A program made the position numbers and the translations under genes. Shown piece after piece: positions 27,871-36,232 of a stretch of 64,000 nucleotides of DNA. Below the pieces are notes generated by a model. It saw only the letters and a list, made by a program, of their open reading frames with translations. It was not told where the DNA came from and did no database searches. The stretch is from positions 124,001 to 188,000 of the forward strand of contig NZ_JACJOF010000013.1 in the NCBI RefSeq assembly GCF_014695395.1, written 5' to 3'. The first letter of the stretch is position 1; every line of letters starts with the position of its first letter. The stretch comes from Nodosilinea sp. FACHB-131 (GTDB taxonomy: Bacteria; Cyanobacteriota; Cyanobacteriia; Phormidesmidales; Phormidesmidaceae).

Positions 27871-27917
27871 AATTGAGTAAAGTTGGGCAGTGGTGCTAGA
27901 GTGGCACCTGGTTTCAT

Positions 27918-27990
27918 GCGTCCTTAGTTCAGTTGGTAGAACGCGGGTCTCCAAAACCCGATGTCGGGGGTTCGAGTCCTCCAGGGCGCG
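27918..27990 (+). tRNA. tRNA-Trp (CCA)
   Basis: A complete cloverleaf of 73 bases without encoded CCA. The acceptor stem GCGTCCT/AGGGCGC has one G-T pair. The D arm is GTTC/GAAC and the anticodon stem CGGGT/ACCCG, with loop CTCCAAA and anticodon CCA. The T arm GGGGG/CCTCC carries TTCGAGT. It sits between rplS and secE. Confidence 0.97.
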
Positions 27991-28195
27991 CTGAGTAACG
28001 GCAGCGACATTTCCCAAAGCTCTTAGACCTTAGGGTCCGCTGGAGCAGAGGGATCTGTCACTGCCCCCAACTCGTGATTAAACCAGGAGCCATTAGCCCT
28101 TCGGTCTGATGTTTTCTTAGGTTAGCTAAGCCGGTTTGCCGGTCCGTGTTTTCCCGTTAGTTCAGTGTGGATAAGCGCCAACAGGAGCCAAGCCA

Positions 28196-28441
28196 GTGGT
28201 TAAGAAAGACACCGCAATAGAGTCTAAGGGTAAGGCTGCAGATCCTCAGGTTACTGAGCAGGGCTTTAGTGTGGTGACCTTCCTGCAGGGCACCAAGGAA
28301 GAACTGGGAAAAGTTGTTTGGCCCAGTAGACAGCAGCTCATCAGTGAGTCTGCCGCCGTTATCCTTATGGTTAGCCTTTCCGCAACGCTGATCTATCTGG
28401 TTGACCGTCTGTTTGGGTGGGTTTCGGGGCAAGTATTCTAA
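28196..28441 (+). CDS. secE: Preprotein translocase subunit SecE
   Basis: An 81-residue SecE. The conserved amphipathic helix (FLQGTKEELGKVVWPSRQQL) precedes a single membrane span (AAVILMVSLSATLIYLVDRLF). The start is GTG with AGGAG eight bases upstream. Its stop codon overlaps the start of nusG by one base (TAATG). Confidence 0.96.
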   Translation: MVKKDTAIESKGKAADPQVTEQGFSVVTFLQGTKEELGKVVWPSRQQLISESAAVILMVSLSATLIYLVDRLFGWVSGQVF

Positions 28442-29139
28442 TGGCGGTAACTGAAGAAGACTTCGACTACGATGACGCTCCCTTGGACGACGATCTAGGG
28501 GCCGAACCTTCAGCAGAAGGGACTGGACCGTCTACCGAAGAAGGCAACGAAGGCGAAGCGGCCCGTTTCTACCAGCGTAAAGCTCGGTGGTATGCCGTCC
28601 AGGTAGCCTCTGGCTGCGAAAAGCGCGTCAAGCTCAACCTCGAGCAGCGCATTGGTACTCTCGATGTGATGAACCGAATTTTTCAGGTTGAGATTCCTCA
28701 AACGCCAGCGGTTAAGCTCCGCAAGGACGGCAGTCGTCAAAATATTGACGAGAAGGTCTTCCCCGGCTACGTACTGGTGCGGATGTACATGGATGACGAA
28801 GCTTGGTCGGTGGTTAAGAACACCCCTCACGTCATCAATTTTGTTGGGGCTGAGCAGCGCCGGGCCTACGGTCGCGGTCGCGGTCACGTTAAGCCCATGC
28901 CCTTAGGCATGAGCGAGGTGAAGCGCATCTTCAAGCGCACTGAAGAGCAAAAGCCGGTGATCAAGGTCGACATGGCTCCGGGAGACAAAATTACCGTGCT
29001 CTCGGGTCCCTTTAAAGACTTTGAGGGCGAGGTAGTGGAAGTCAGTCCTGAGCGCAGTAAGCTGAAAGCTTTGCTGTCGATTTTTGGGCGCGACACCCCA
29101 GTGGAGCTGGAATTTAATCAAGTGGAAAAAGAGAGTTAA
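28441..29139 (+). CDS. nusG: Transcription antitermination factor NusG
   Basis: A 232-residue NusG with an acidic, disordered N-terminal extension of about 45 residues. The NGN domain follows (WYAVQVASGCEKRVKLNLEQR, FPGYVLVRM), then a C-terminal KOW domain (GDKITVLSGPFKDFEGEVVEV). It binds RNA polymerase and links it to Rho or S10. It overlaps the secE stop by one base and lies three bases before rplK. Confidence 0.96.
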   Translation: MAVTEEDFDYDDAPLDDDLGAEPSAEGTGPSTEEGNEGEAARFYQRKARWYAVQVASGCEKRVKLNLEQRIGTLDVMNRIFQVEIPQTPAVKLRKDGSRQNIDEKVFPGYVLVRMYMDDEAWSVVKNTPHVINFVGAEQRRAYGRGRGHVKPMPLGMSEVKRIFKRTEEQKPVIKVDMAPGDKITVLSGPFKDFEGEVVEVSPERSKLKALLSIFGRDTPVELEFNQVEKES

Positions 29140-29142
29140 TTA

Positions 29143-29568
29143 ATGGCTAAGAAAGTTGTAGCGCTCATTAAGCTGGCACTTCCGGCTGGCAAGGCCAACC
29201 CAGCTCCCCCCGTCGGCCCAGCCCTGGGTCAGCACGGGGTTAACATCATGGCGTTCTGCAAAGAGTACAACGCCCGTACCCAGGAGAAAGTGGGTCTGGT
29301 GATACCGGTCGAGATCTCGGTCTTTGAAGACCGCAGCTTTACCTTCATTCTCAAGACACCGCCAGCCTCGGTACTAATTAAAAAAGCAGCGGGCATTGAG
29401 CGTGGTTCGGGCGAGCCCCGCACCAAGAAAGTGGGTTCCATTACTCGGGCTCAGCTCAAAGAAATTGCCGAGACCAAGATGCCTGACCTCAACGCCAATG
29501 ACATTGAGGCAGCCATGAACATTGTCGAGGGTACCGCCCGCAACATGGGTGTTACCGTTTCTGGCTAG
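29143..29568 (+). CDS. rplK: 50S ribosomal protein L11
   Basis: A 141-residue L11 with the conserved [21 protein letters not shown] start and the [12 protein letters not shown]-terminal RNA-binding helix. Three bases after nusG, so co-transcribed. Methylation-target lysines near the N-terminus are present. Confidence 0.98.
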   Translation: MAKKVVALIKLALPAGKANPAPPVGPALGQHGVNIMAFCKEYNARTQEKVGLVIPVEISVFEDRSFTFILKTPPASVLIKKAAGIERGSGEPRTKKVGSITRAQLKEIAETKMPDLNANDIEAAMNIVEGTARNMGVTVSG

Positions 29569-29620
29569 GCCGTTGCCCTAGACTACTGGCTGTAACCCAA
29601 GTTTCACTTATTCACACTAC

Positions 29621-29649
29621 GGGGAAGAAGCGTTGCTTCGTTTGACCCC
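29621..29649 (+). promoter_or_regulatory. Hairpin in the rplK-rplA spacer
   Basis: GGGG (29621-29624) and GAAGC (29627-29631) can pair with GCTTC (29635-29639) and CCCC (29646-29649), giving an interrupted stem just before the rplA ribosome-binding site (AAGGAG). L1 autoregulates its own mRNA in bacteria through a structure that mimics its rRNA site. Whether this is that site is a guess. Confidence 0.3.
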
Positions 29650-29661
29650 AAGGAGATCACC

Positions 29662-30375
29662 ATGCCTAAAGTATCCAAGCGCCTGCGCGAAGCCCAGGCC
29701 AAAGTAGAAGACCGTCTCTACGAGCCCCTAGAGGCCCTAGAACTGCTTAAGGAAACCGCTACCGCTAAGTTTGTTGAGTCGGCCGAGGCCCACATTCGCT
29801 TAGGTATTGACCCTAAGTACACCGACCAACAGCTGCGTACCACGGTCATTTTGCCCAAGGGCACGGGTCAAACTATTCGAGTTGCCGTCATTGCTAAGGG
29901 TGAAAAAGTGGCTGAGGCCACCGCTGCTGGAGCTGACCTGGCGGGATCTGAAGAACTCATCGACGAAATTCAGAAAGGCATGATGGACTTCGACGTTCTG
30001 ATTGCTACCCCCGACGTCATGCCTCAGGTAGCCAAGCTCGGTCGTCAACTCGGCCCCCGTGGCCTAATGCCCTCCCCCAAGGGTGGCACCGTAACCTTTG
30101 ACTTGGCCAAAGCAATTGATGAGTTTAAAGCAGGTAAGTTAGAGTTCCGCGCCGACAAAACAGGTATCGTCCATGTTATGTTTGGCAAGGCCGACTTTAG
30201 CGCTGAAGATTTGCTAGTCAACCTCAAAGCGCTGCAAGAGACTGTCGATCGCAATCGTCCGTCTGGAGCCAAGGGCCGCTACTGGAGAACCGTAGCGATC
30301 GCCTCCACTATGGGGCCTTCCATTCGCCTCGATGTGAACGCATTGCGGGACTTCAAGATGGGCGACGCGGCCTAG
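29662..30375 (+). CDS. rplA: 50S ribosomal protein L1
   Basis: A 237-residue L1 with the two-domain family pattern: [29 protein letters not shown], then [24 protein letters not shown] and [25 protein letters not shown] lies about 7 bases before ATG. It binds 23S rRNA at the L1 stalk and often represses its own operon. Confidence 0.98.
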   Translation: MPKVSKRLREAQAKVEDRLYEPLEALELLKETATAKFVESAEAHIRLGIDPKYTDQQLRTTVILPKGTGQTIRVAVIAKGEKVAEATAAGADLAGSEELIDEIQKGMMDFDVLIATPDVMPQVAKLGRQLGPRGLMPSPKGGTVTFDLAKAIDEFKAGKLEFRADKTGIVHVMFGKADFSAEDLLVNLKALQETVDRNRPSGAKGRYWRTVAIASTMGPSIRLDVNALRDFKMGDAA

Positions 30376-30653
30376 GCCAACAAGTTTTACCCAGCCAATC
30401 AGGAGTTACGCCCACTGACACAACCCCTCACAACTGCATAGACGACCGGAGACAGCAGGTAGCCGCCCAGCGCTGCATAAACCCTGCCGAGGTTGACGTA
30501 AATGACTACGGTGCTCTTGCCCAAGCTGAGCACTTCTGGTTGTTGGTCTAACCCCGGCAGAGCTGTCGGGGTTTTGTTTTTACTAAAGGCTAAGCCAAAC
30601 CTGGATCGGGTAATTAAGTTCCCAATCCCCAACTTAAAGGAGGTGAGATCGAC
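30376..30653 (+). promoter_or_regulatory. Ribosomal protein L10 leader with attenuator
   Basis: A 278-base untranslated gap before rplJ contains segments typical of the bacterial L10 leader RNA, to which the L10(L12)4 complex binds to repress translation. The leader ends in a terminator-like hairpin, AACCCCG (30550-30556) with CGGGGTT (30567-30573), followed by TTTGTTTTT. The arrangement fits transcription attenuation of rplJL. The call rests on position, gap size and the terminator, not on a covariance search. Confidence 0.75.
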
Positions 30654-31214
30654 ATGGGGAGAACCCTAGCGAATAAGAAAGAGCTGGTGGCCGAAATTAA
30701 GGCCCTGCTAGACGATGCCCAGCTAGCCTTTGTGATTGATTACAAAGGTCTGACGGTATCGGAAATCAGCGACCTACGCAACCGGCTGCGCCCCAAGGGT
30801 GCTGAGTGTAAGATTGCCAAGAACACGCTGATGCGGATCGCCGTTGACGGCAACGAAAACTGGCAACCGATCACCGAGTTCCTCAAGGATTCTTCAGCCT
30901 TTGTGCTGGTTAAAGAAGACTTTGGCGGGGCGATCAAGGAATACCAGGCATTCCAAAAAGACACCAAAAAAACCACCCTGCGGGGCGGTGTCATGGAAGG
31001 TCAGGCCCTGAACGAAGACCAGATTAAGGCCATTACCGAACTGCCCACCAAAGAAGAGCTGATGGCTCGTCTGGCTGGAGCAATCAAGGCGATGCCAACT
31101 CGGGTGGCTGTGGGCGTCAACGCCGTACCGACCAAACTGGCTGTGGGCGTCAAAGAGGTGCCTGCATCTCTGGCCCGTGCTCTCAAGGCAGTCTCCGAAA
31201 AAGATGCAGCCTAG
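30654..31214 (+). CDS. rplJ: 50S ribosomal protein L10
   Basis: A 186-residue L10. The N-terminal domain (FVIDYKGLTVSEISDLRNRLR, AKNTLMRIA) is normal. The C-terminal helical part contains near-repeats of TRVAVGVNAVPTKLAVGVKEVP, which may extend the region that carries L12 dimers. A strong AAAGGAGGTGA lies 8 bases upstream. It follows the attenuator. Confidence 0.97.
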   Translation: MGRTLANKKELVAEIKALLDDAQLAFVIDYKGLTVSEISDLRNRLRPKGAECKIAKNTLMRIAVDGNENWQPITEFLKDSSAFVLVKEDFGGAIKEYQAFQKDTKKTTLRGGVMEGQALNEDQIKAITELPTKEELMARLAGAIKAMPTRVAVGVNAVPTKLAVGVKEVPASLARALKAVSEKDAA

Positions 31215-31275
31215 GCTCATCTCTCACGATTTTGTCTGTGTTCAATTGTTTTCAAATAGGAGTTAACCGGTAACT

Positions 31276-31683
31276 ATGTCTGCTAAAACCGATGAAATTC
31301 TCGAACAGCTAAAGTCCCTTTCTCTGCTAGAAGCTTCCGAGCTGGTCAAGCAAATTGAGGAAGCCTTTGGTGTTGATGCTTCTGCCTCCGCTGGCGGCGG
31401 CATGATGATGATGGCCCCCGGCATGATGGGTGGCGGTGGCGCAGCTGCCGCCGAGCCCGAAGAAGAGAAGACTGAATTTGACGTCGTTCTCGAAGAAGTG
31501 CCCGCCGACAAGAAGATCGCCGTTCTTAAGGTTGTGCGCACCCTGACCGGTCTGGGTCTGAAGGAAGCCAAGGAACTGGTGGAAGCTGCTCCCAAGGCCG
31601 TCAAGGAAGCCACCACCAAGGACGACGCCGAAGATGCCAAGAAGCAGCTCGAAGAAGCTGGCGGCAAGGTATCTGTCAAGTAA
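31276..31683 (+). CDS. rplL: 50S ribosomal protein L7/L12
   Basis: A 135-residue L7/L12. The N-terminal dimerisation helix ([21 protein letters not shown]), a Gly/Met/Ala-rich hinge with [16 protein letters not shown], and the C-terminal factor-binding domain ([12 protein letters not shown] through [17 protein letters not shown]) are in order. A terminator follows. Confidence 0.98.
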   Translation: MSAKTDEILEQLKSLSLLEASELVKQIEEAFGVDASASAGGGMMMMAPGMMGGGGAAAAEPEEEKTEFDVVLEEVPADKKIAVLKVVRTLTGLGLKEAKELVEAAPKAVKEATTKDDAEDAKKQLEEAGGKVSVK

Positions 31684-31720
31684 CCTAACGCTTTGCCGTT
31701 AAGGCAGTGACGTTTGATAG

Positions 31721-31748
31721 CTCCCTGTGGTTTCACAGGGAGTTTTTT
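31721..31748 (+). terminator. Rho-independent terminator after rplL
   Basis: CTCCCTGTG (31721-31729) and CACAGGGAG (31734-31742) form a perfect 9-bp stem with a GTTT loop, followed by six T. It closes the secE-rplL transcript. Confidence 0.92.
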
Positions 31749-31851
31749 CTATAGCTGGGTTAATCTTCCCCACCTTGGACAGCGGACCTTTGGCTACCCA
31801 GCCCCGGTCTCGAAGGTTAAGATTGGGGAGACAGTTGAGTAGAGGTTAGCT

Positions 31852-32061
31852 ATGGCCCAATACCTAAAACGGTGGGAGTCGCCTCGTAAGCAGGGTCGCA
31901 ATGACAAAGGACGAGGCGGCACTGCTCGCCAGCGCCAGCTGCAAAAACGACAGCAAACTTTGCGTAAGCGCCTTGTTGGGCGATCGCCATCAGACCATAC
32001 AAATACTGATTCGGGGGAGCCAGCCGCTTCCCTTTTTGCTATCTATCTGCGTCCTGCCTGA
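31852..32061 (+). CDS. Small basic hypothetical protein
   Basis: A 69-residue protein whose first 42 residues are strongly basic (RWESPRKQGRNDKGRGGTARQRQLQKRQQTLRKRL in two runs). The last third is neutral and may be read-through of non-coding sequence. GAGG lies upstream of ATG. It could bind nucleic acid. No family recognised, and it may be a chance frame. Convergent with the K+ transporter gene. Confidence 0.45.
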   Translation: MAQYLKRWESPRKQGRNDKGRGGTARQRQLQKRQQTLRKRLVGRSPSDHTNTDSGEPAASLFAIYLRPA

Positions 32062-32065
32062 CAGC

Positions 32066-33478
32066 CTAGCCAATCAGCAACTCTTCTTCGGGATACTGCA
32101 CAGAGGACGGCTTAGGATCGCCAAGCAGCGCTGCCATAAATAGCAGTACCCCTACCCGCCCCAGGTACATGGTGAAAACAATCACGTACTTGCCGACATC
32201 AGAGAGGTCGGCGGTAATGCCAGTAGAAAGCCCCACCGTGGCAAATGCAGACACGGCCTCAAAGAGAATGTCAATAAAGCTCACCGTTGGATTGGTAAGA
32301 GAGACTAAGGCAGTGGCTGTAACGACTGCAAGGACCGACCCCACCACTACGGAGATCGCCTTCAGCACCCGAATAGTAGCAATCTGCCGCCGGAACATGA
32401 GAACCTGCTCTTTACCCTGAAGGGCCATGCGCGTGCAGGCCAGCAGAATGCTGAGAGTAGTGGTTTTAATGCCGCCGCCAGTGCTGCCGGGGCTAGCCCC
32501 GATAAACATCAGGGCAATCATGATGAACAGTGAGGCGTTGCCCATGGCACCAATATCGATGCTGTTAAATCCAGCGGTGCGGGCAATAACAGACTGAAAC
32601 CAAGCCATCAGCAGCTTGTGCTGGAGAGCCACTGGCCCCAAAGTATCGGGGTTTTGGTACTCAATGAGAAAGAATGCCAGGGTGCCTAGTACTAACAGCA
32701 CGGCAGTAGTGGTAGTAACAATTTTAAAGTGGAGGGAAAACGGGTTGCGGCAGCGGTTGCCGCCAAGACGATTTCGGAGCCATGACAGAAACTCCATGAT
32801 CACTTGGTAGCCAATGCCACCTAGGATGACTAGGGTAGTGATCACCGCGTTGATCCAGGGATCAAGTGCATAGCCAATGATGTTGTCTTTGAACAGGCCA
32901 AAACCCGCATTGTTGAAGGCGCTGACACTGTGGAACATGGAGAGCCATAATCCATAGCCAGGTCCGTAGTCTCGGCTAAAGATCGGATATAGGCAAAATA
33001 GGCCCGTTAGTTCAATAACTAGCGTCATGGCAATGATAGACAGGATCAAAGGCTTGCCACCCGCCAGAACTGAGTTATCCATGGACTGCTGAATGGCGAG
33101 TCGTTCTCGCAGCCCCAACCGTCGCCCCAGCAGCAGCAGCAGGAAGGTGTTAACAGTCATGTAGCCTAAACCGCCGACCTGAATCAGCGCCAGAATGGCC
33201 GCTTCGCCAAAGTCAGAGAAGTAGGTACCCGTGTCGACTACAACCAGCCCGGTGACGCAGACAGCGGAGGTAGCCGTAAACAGGGCGACAAGGGGATCAC
33301 CCCAGCCTTGTTGAGTGCTAGAAATCGGCAGCGCCAATAGAAGCGTGCCAACGGCAATTAACACTAAAAAACCAAGGCATATGGTGCGCGGAACCGTCAT
33401 CTGCATAGGTTGGGCTTTCCGCCAAACACGGAGTAGAGAGGCAACCCTATATTTCCACGAGTTGACGCTCTCGACCAC
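32066..33478 (-). CDS. ktrB: Potassium transporter KtrB/NtpJ type
   Basis: A 470-residue membrane protein with four membrane-pore-membrane repeats. Filter-type segments are seen in TSAVCVTGLV, SAFNNAGFGLF, IARTAGFNSI and AFATVGLSTG, each with its conserved Gly. GASPGSTGGGIKT is a family hallmark. It imports K+ (often with Na+) and normally needs a KtrA/KtrE regulator, none of which is in the window. The start is GTG 33478; ATG at residue 25 (MQMTVPRT) is an alternative. Confidence 0.9.
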   Translation of the reverse strand: MVESVNSWKYRVASLLRVWRKAQPMQMTVPRTICLGFLVLIAVGTLLLALPISSTQQGWGDPLVALFTATSAVCVTGLVVVDTGTYFSDFGEAAILALIQVGGLGYMTVNTFLLLLLGRRLGLRERLAIQQSMDNSVLAGGKPLILSIIAMTLVIELTGLFCLYPIFSRDYGPGYGLWLSMFHSVSAFNNAGFGLFKDNIIGYALDPWINAVITTLVILGGIGYQVIMEFLSWLRNRLGGNRCRNPFSLHFKIVTTTTAVLLVLGTLAFFLIEYQNPDTLGPVALQHKLLMAWFQSVIARTAGFNSIDIGAMGNASLFIMIALMFIGASPGSTGGGIKTTTLSILLACTRMALQGKEQVLMFRRQIATIRVLKAISVVVGSVLAVVTATALVSLTNPTVSFIDILFEAVSAFATVGLSTGITADLSDVGKYVIVFTMYLGRVGVLLFMAALLGDPKPSSVQYPEEELLIG

Positions 33479-33533
33479 TATGCCGCAAGATTTAACCGGC
33501 TAGCCACGCTGTTCTCTAGGTGTCGAGTTGTCC

Positions 33534-34394
33534 ATGACCAATGCCCTGTACAAGAAGATTCAAACTTTCTACGACGACTCCTCTGGGCTGTGGGAGCAGA
33601 TCTGGGGTGAGCACATGCACCACGGCTATTACGGAGCTGATGGCCGTCAGCGCAAAAATCGTCGCCAGGCTCAGATTGATCTCATTGACGAATGTTTGAC
33701 CTGGGGGGGCATTACCCAAGCAGAGACTATTCTCGACTGCGGCTGCGGCATCGGCGGCAGCGCCCTCGAATTGGCGAACCGATATGGAGCCAGAGTGACA
33801 GGCATTACCCTCAGCCCGGTGCAGGCTGGGCGAGCTACAGAGCGGGCGATCGCGGCAAATTTGGGCGGCGATGCTGCTCCTTGTGCAACGTTTCAGGTCG
33901 CGGATGCTCTCAATACCCCCTTTGCTGACCACAGCTTTGACCTGGTGTGGTCGATGGAGAGCGGTGAGCACATGCCCGACAAGGTGGCATTCTTGCAGGA
34001 GTGCTACCGGGTGCTGAAGCCAGGGGGAAAACTGCTGATGGCCACCTGGTGCCACCGCCCCACGGATTCGCTGGGAGGAGCATTGACCTGGCTAGAGCAG
34101 CGGCAGCTCGACTGGATTTATCGCGTCTATGGCCTGCCCTATGTGATTTCTCTGCCCGACTACGAGGCGATCGCCCAAAACTGTGGCTTTAGCCAGCTAA
34201 AAGCAGCCGACTGGTCGCTGGCGGTTGCCCCCTTTTGGGATGAGGTGATTGCCTCCGCCCTTAGCCCCGAAGGCTTAGTAGGGTTGCTTCGGGCGGGGCC
34301 TGGCACTCTTCAGGGGGCGCTGGCCCTGGGGCCAATGCGGCAAGGGTTGCATAGCGGTCTAATTCGCTACGGGCTGCTGTGCGCGGTGCGCTAA
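33534..34394 (+). CDS. SAM-dependent methyltransferase, tocopherol-type
   Basis: A 286-residue class I methyltransferase. YDDSSGLWEQIWGEHMHHGYYG near the N-terminus is characteristic of the gamma-tocopherol methyltransferase group. The SAM-binding loop LDCGCGIGGSALELA is near residue 68, and VWSMESGEHMPDK follows motif II. The likely role is the last methylation in tocopherol synthesis, but related enzymes act on other lipids or indoles. TTG 33528 is an alternative start two codons upstream. Divergent from ktrB. Confidence 0.85.
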   Translation: MTNALYKKIQTFYDDSSGLWEQIWGEHMHHGYYGADGRQRKNRRQAQIDLIDECLTWGGITQAETILDCGCGIGGSALELANRYGARVTGITLSPVQAGRATERAIAANLGGDAAPCATFQVADALNTPFADHSFDLVWSMESGEHMPDKVAFLQECYRVLKPGGKLLMATWCHRPTDSLGGALTWLEQRQLDWIYRVYGLPYVISLPDYEAIAQNCGFSQLKAADWSLAVAPFWDEVIASALSPEGLVGLLRAGPGTLQGALALGPMRQGLHSGLIRYGLLCAVR

Positions 34395-34410
34395 ATCAGA
34401 CAACTCGCAA

Positions 34411-34444
34411 AAAAGGGTGAGTTCCGGCGTACGGAACTCACCCT
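34411..34444 (-). terminator. Terminator between convergent genes
   Basis: AGGGTGAGTTCCG (34414-34426) and CGGAACTCACCCT (34432-34444) form a perfect 13-bp stem. On the minus strand it is followed by a T run, so it terminates the SLH-domain gene. It may also slow plus-strand transcription. Confidence 0.88.
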
Positions 34445-34474
34445 GGAGTTAGGGTCTAGTTGTACCTGGCTGAC

Positions 34475-35818
34475 CTACTGGGGTCGAGCAGCCGGGCAGT
34501 CAATGGCCCGCACGGCAACGGCGGCGGTATAGTCCCGCAGCGCGTTGGAGTTAGGCGAAAAGTTAGTCCCGGTTTCGTTGAGAGGAGTTGCGATCGCACA
34601 GAAGGCCGCCATCTGCCTGATCGTAGCCTCACCCCAGTGACCGCCGATGTCGGTGAAGGTGGGCGGGTTACTGATGTTGGGAATAATCCCCCGAGTGGTC
34701 TGGTCGATGCCTGGTACCGGGCTGGTGTTAGTGGTATCGCCCGCTCCTGCATTAGCTCGCACCAGGGCCAGCTTGTAGGTCATCGCCATCAGCTCGGCCC
34801 GAGAGACGTTGTCGGTTGGGCGGAAGTTACCGGTGCCAGCATCCCCCGTCACAATGCCCAACTGCTTAGCCTGCTGAATCTTGACCGCACTCCAGCGGTT
34901 GGCGGCTACGTCACCAAAGGGGGCGCTAGAGACCGCCTGGGGCAGGTTAGCCAGTGCCGAGGTCGGCAGCACTTTCCGAGCGGTTTCCATCATGACAGAA
35001 ACGGCCTGCTCGCGGGTCAGTGGCGCAGTGGGCCGGAAGGTGCCATCCTCAGGGAAGCCAGAAATCACCCCTAGGCTGGACGCACGGGTGATCTCGGCGG
35101 CATAGCGGTTGCCCCGAATATCGTTAAAGGCTAGAGCGGGCGGTGTCACTGGCGGCGTCACTGGCGGCGTGCCACCACCGGTTTGCCCCCCCTGAATCTG
35201 GGCCAGAGTCAGCTCGTTGGTGAAATACACTAGATGCGAGCTGACGATTGCCCCGTTAAAGGTGCGCTTAGTCAATGACCAGCCTGGGTTGAGGTCGAGC
35301 TGCGTGAAGCCCGTAGGGCTAATGCCGTTAGCGCGACCGATGGTGATGCGCTCACGAGAAACGGTGCTGGGAGCAAACTGAAGCAGCAAGTCACCATCTC
35401 GCTGGTTGACCTCAAATCGGACCCCCGATAGGTCTTGGCCCGCTAACCGAATAGCGTAGCCATTGGTATCGCGCTGGAGGCGACAGACACCCGTAAAGTC
35501 AAAGGTATTCCAGAGGGCGTTTACTTGAGTGGGTTCGGCACCGGGGTTGGCAATCGTCCAGCAGGGGGGATTGGGCTGAAGCTGCTCCACAATATAGAGC
35601 CGGTAGGGCTGGGAAGTGCTCCCAGGCACCGCCACCACCAGAAAATTGGCCTCATTGATAGCGATGTTGCCAAAGGCCTGGGTCAGCAGCGTGCCGGTCT
35701 CGCGCACTGCGGGCTGAACTGAGGCGGGGTTGGGGGCAACGGCATGCCCTGCTCCGCTCACTACCCCGAGGGTAGCCGCAGTCAGCGCAGCCGCTTTTAA
35801 AATTGACATAGGATTCAT
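34475..35818 (-). CDS. Secreted DUF3747 plus S-layer-homology protein
   Basis: About 447 residues. A signal peptide (ILKAAALTAATLGVVSGAGHA) leads into a DUF3747 region (FGNIAINEANFLVVAVPG, PPCWTIAN, DFTGVCRLQRDTNGYAIRLAG) to about 225. A Pro/Thr-rich linker with PPVTPPVTPP follows. Then come SLH modules: FNDIRGNRYAAEITRASSLGVISGF, FGDVAANRWSAVKIQQAKQLGIV and a third, weaker TDIGGHWGEATIRQMAA. SLH modules anchor proteins to cell-wall polymers. GTG 35824 is an alternative start; ATG 35818 has a purine-rich upstream stretch. Confidence 0.9.
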   Translation of the reverse strand: MNPMSILKAAALTAATLGVVSGAGHAVAPNPASVQPAVRETGTLLTQAFGNIAINEANFLVVAVPGSTSQPYRLYIVEQLQPNPPCWTIANPGAEPTQVNALWNTFDFTGVCRLQRDTNGYAIRLAGQDLSGVRFEVNQRDGDLLLQFAPSTVSRERITIGRANGISPTGFTQLDLNPGWSLTKRTFNGAIVSSHLVYFTNELTLAQIQGGQTGGGTPPVTPPVTPPALAFNDIRGNRYAAEITRASSLGVISGFPEDGTFRPTAPLTREQAVSVMMETARKVLPTSALANLPQAVSSAPFGDVAANRWSAVKIQQAKQLGIVTGDAGTGNFRPTDNVSRAELMAMTYKLALVRANAGAGDTTNTSPVPGIDQTTRGIIPNISNPPTFTDIGGHWGEATIRQMAAFCAIATPLNETGTNFSPNSNALRDYTAAVAVRAIDCPAARPQ

Positions 35819-36232
35819 GGTCACCCGTCCTAGTAGATAGCGATTTGTGATGGGGGGAATAGTTTCTTTACCTTAGCGCTGGGAATTGGGGGCAAACCCT
35901 TGACCTCAACCACTTATCAGATCGTCTGATAGTCAAGCTTGACGACCTCATATCGGCGGTCGAATCTCAGTTACCCAGACCTAAAACCTGGGCCGCTGGC
36001 CCCAAACCCAGACCTAAGCGAACCACGGCCAACGGTCACGACCAAATAAACTCTTTAAGCTCAATCCGAACAATCGAGTCAGCAAACCGACTCACGGTTT
36101 AGCTTAGAAAAGCCGCCATCATTGTAGGGTTACTACCACAGTAGAACCCCAATTTTTGCAGGAATTACTAGGATTCGTTGCAAAACCTCACCCTACGGCT
36201 CTGTGTTTGTTCAAAGGCCCATTAAAGGAGTC
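35819..36232. other. 414 bp spacer with one dyad
   Basis: Lies upstream of the SLH gene and downstream of the large hypothetical gene, both on the minus strand. It holds a perfect 7-bp dyad TATCAGA/TCTGATA at 35915-35931 with a 3-base spacer, about 100 bases before the SLH start, a possible operator. No coding frame recognised. Confidence 0.5.

Noticed and set aside
27454-28017. 187-codon minus-strand frame over rplS and tRNA-Trp
   Set aside because: It runs antisense through a tRNA and a ribosomal protein gene.
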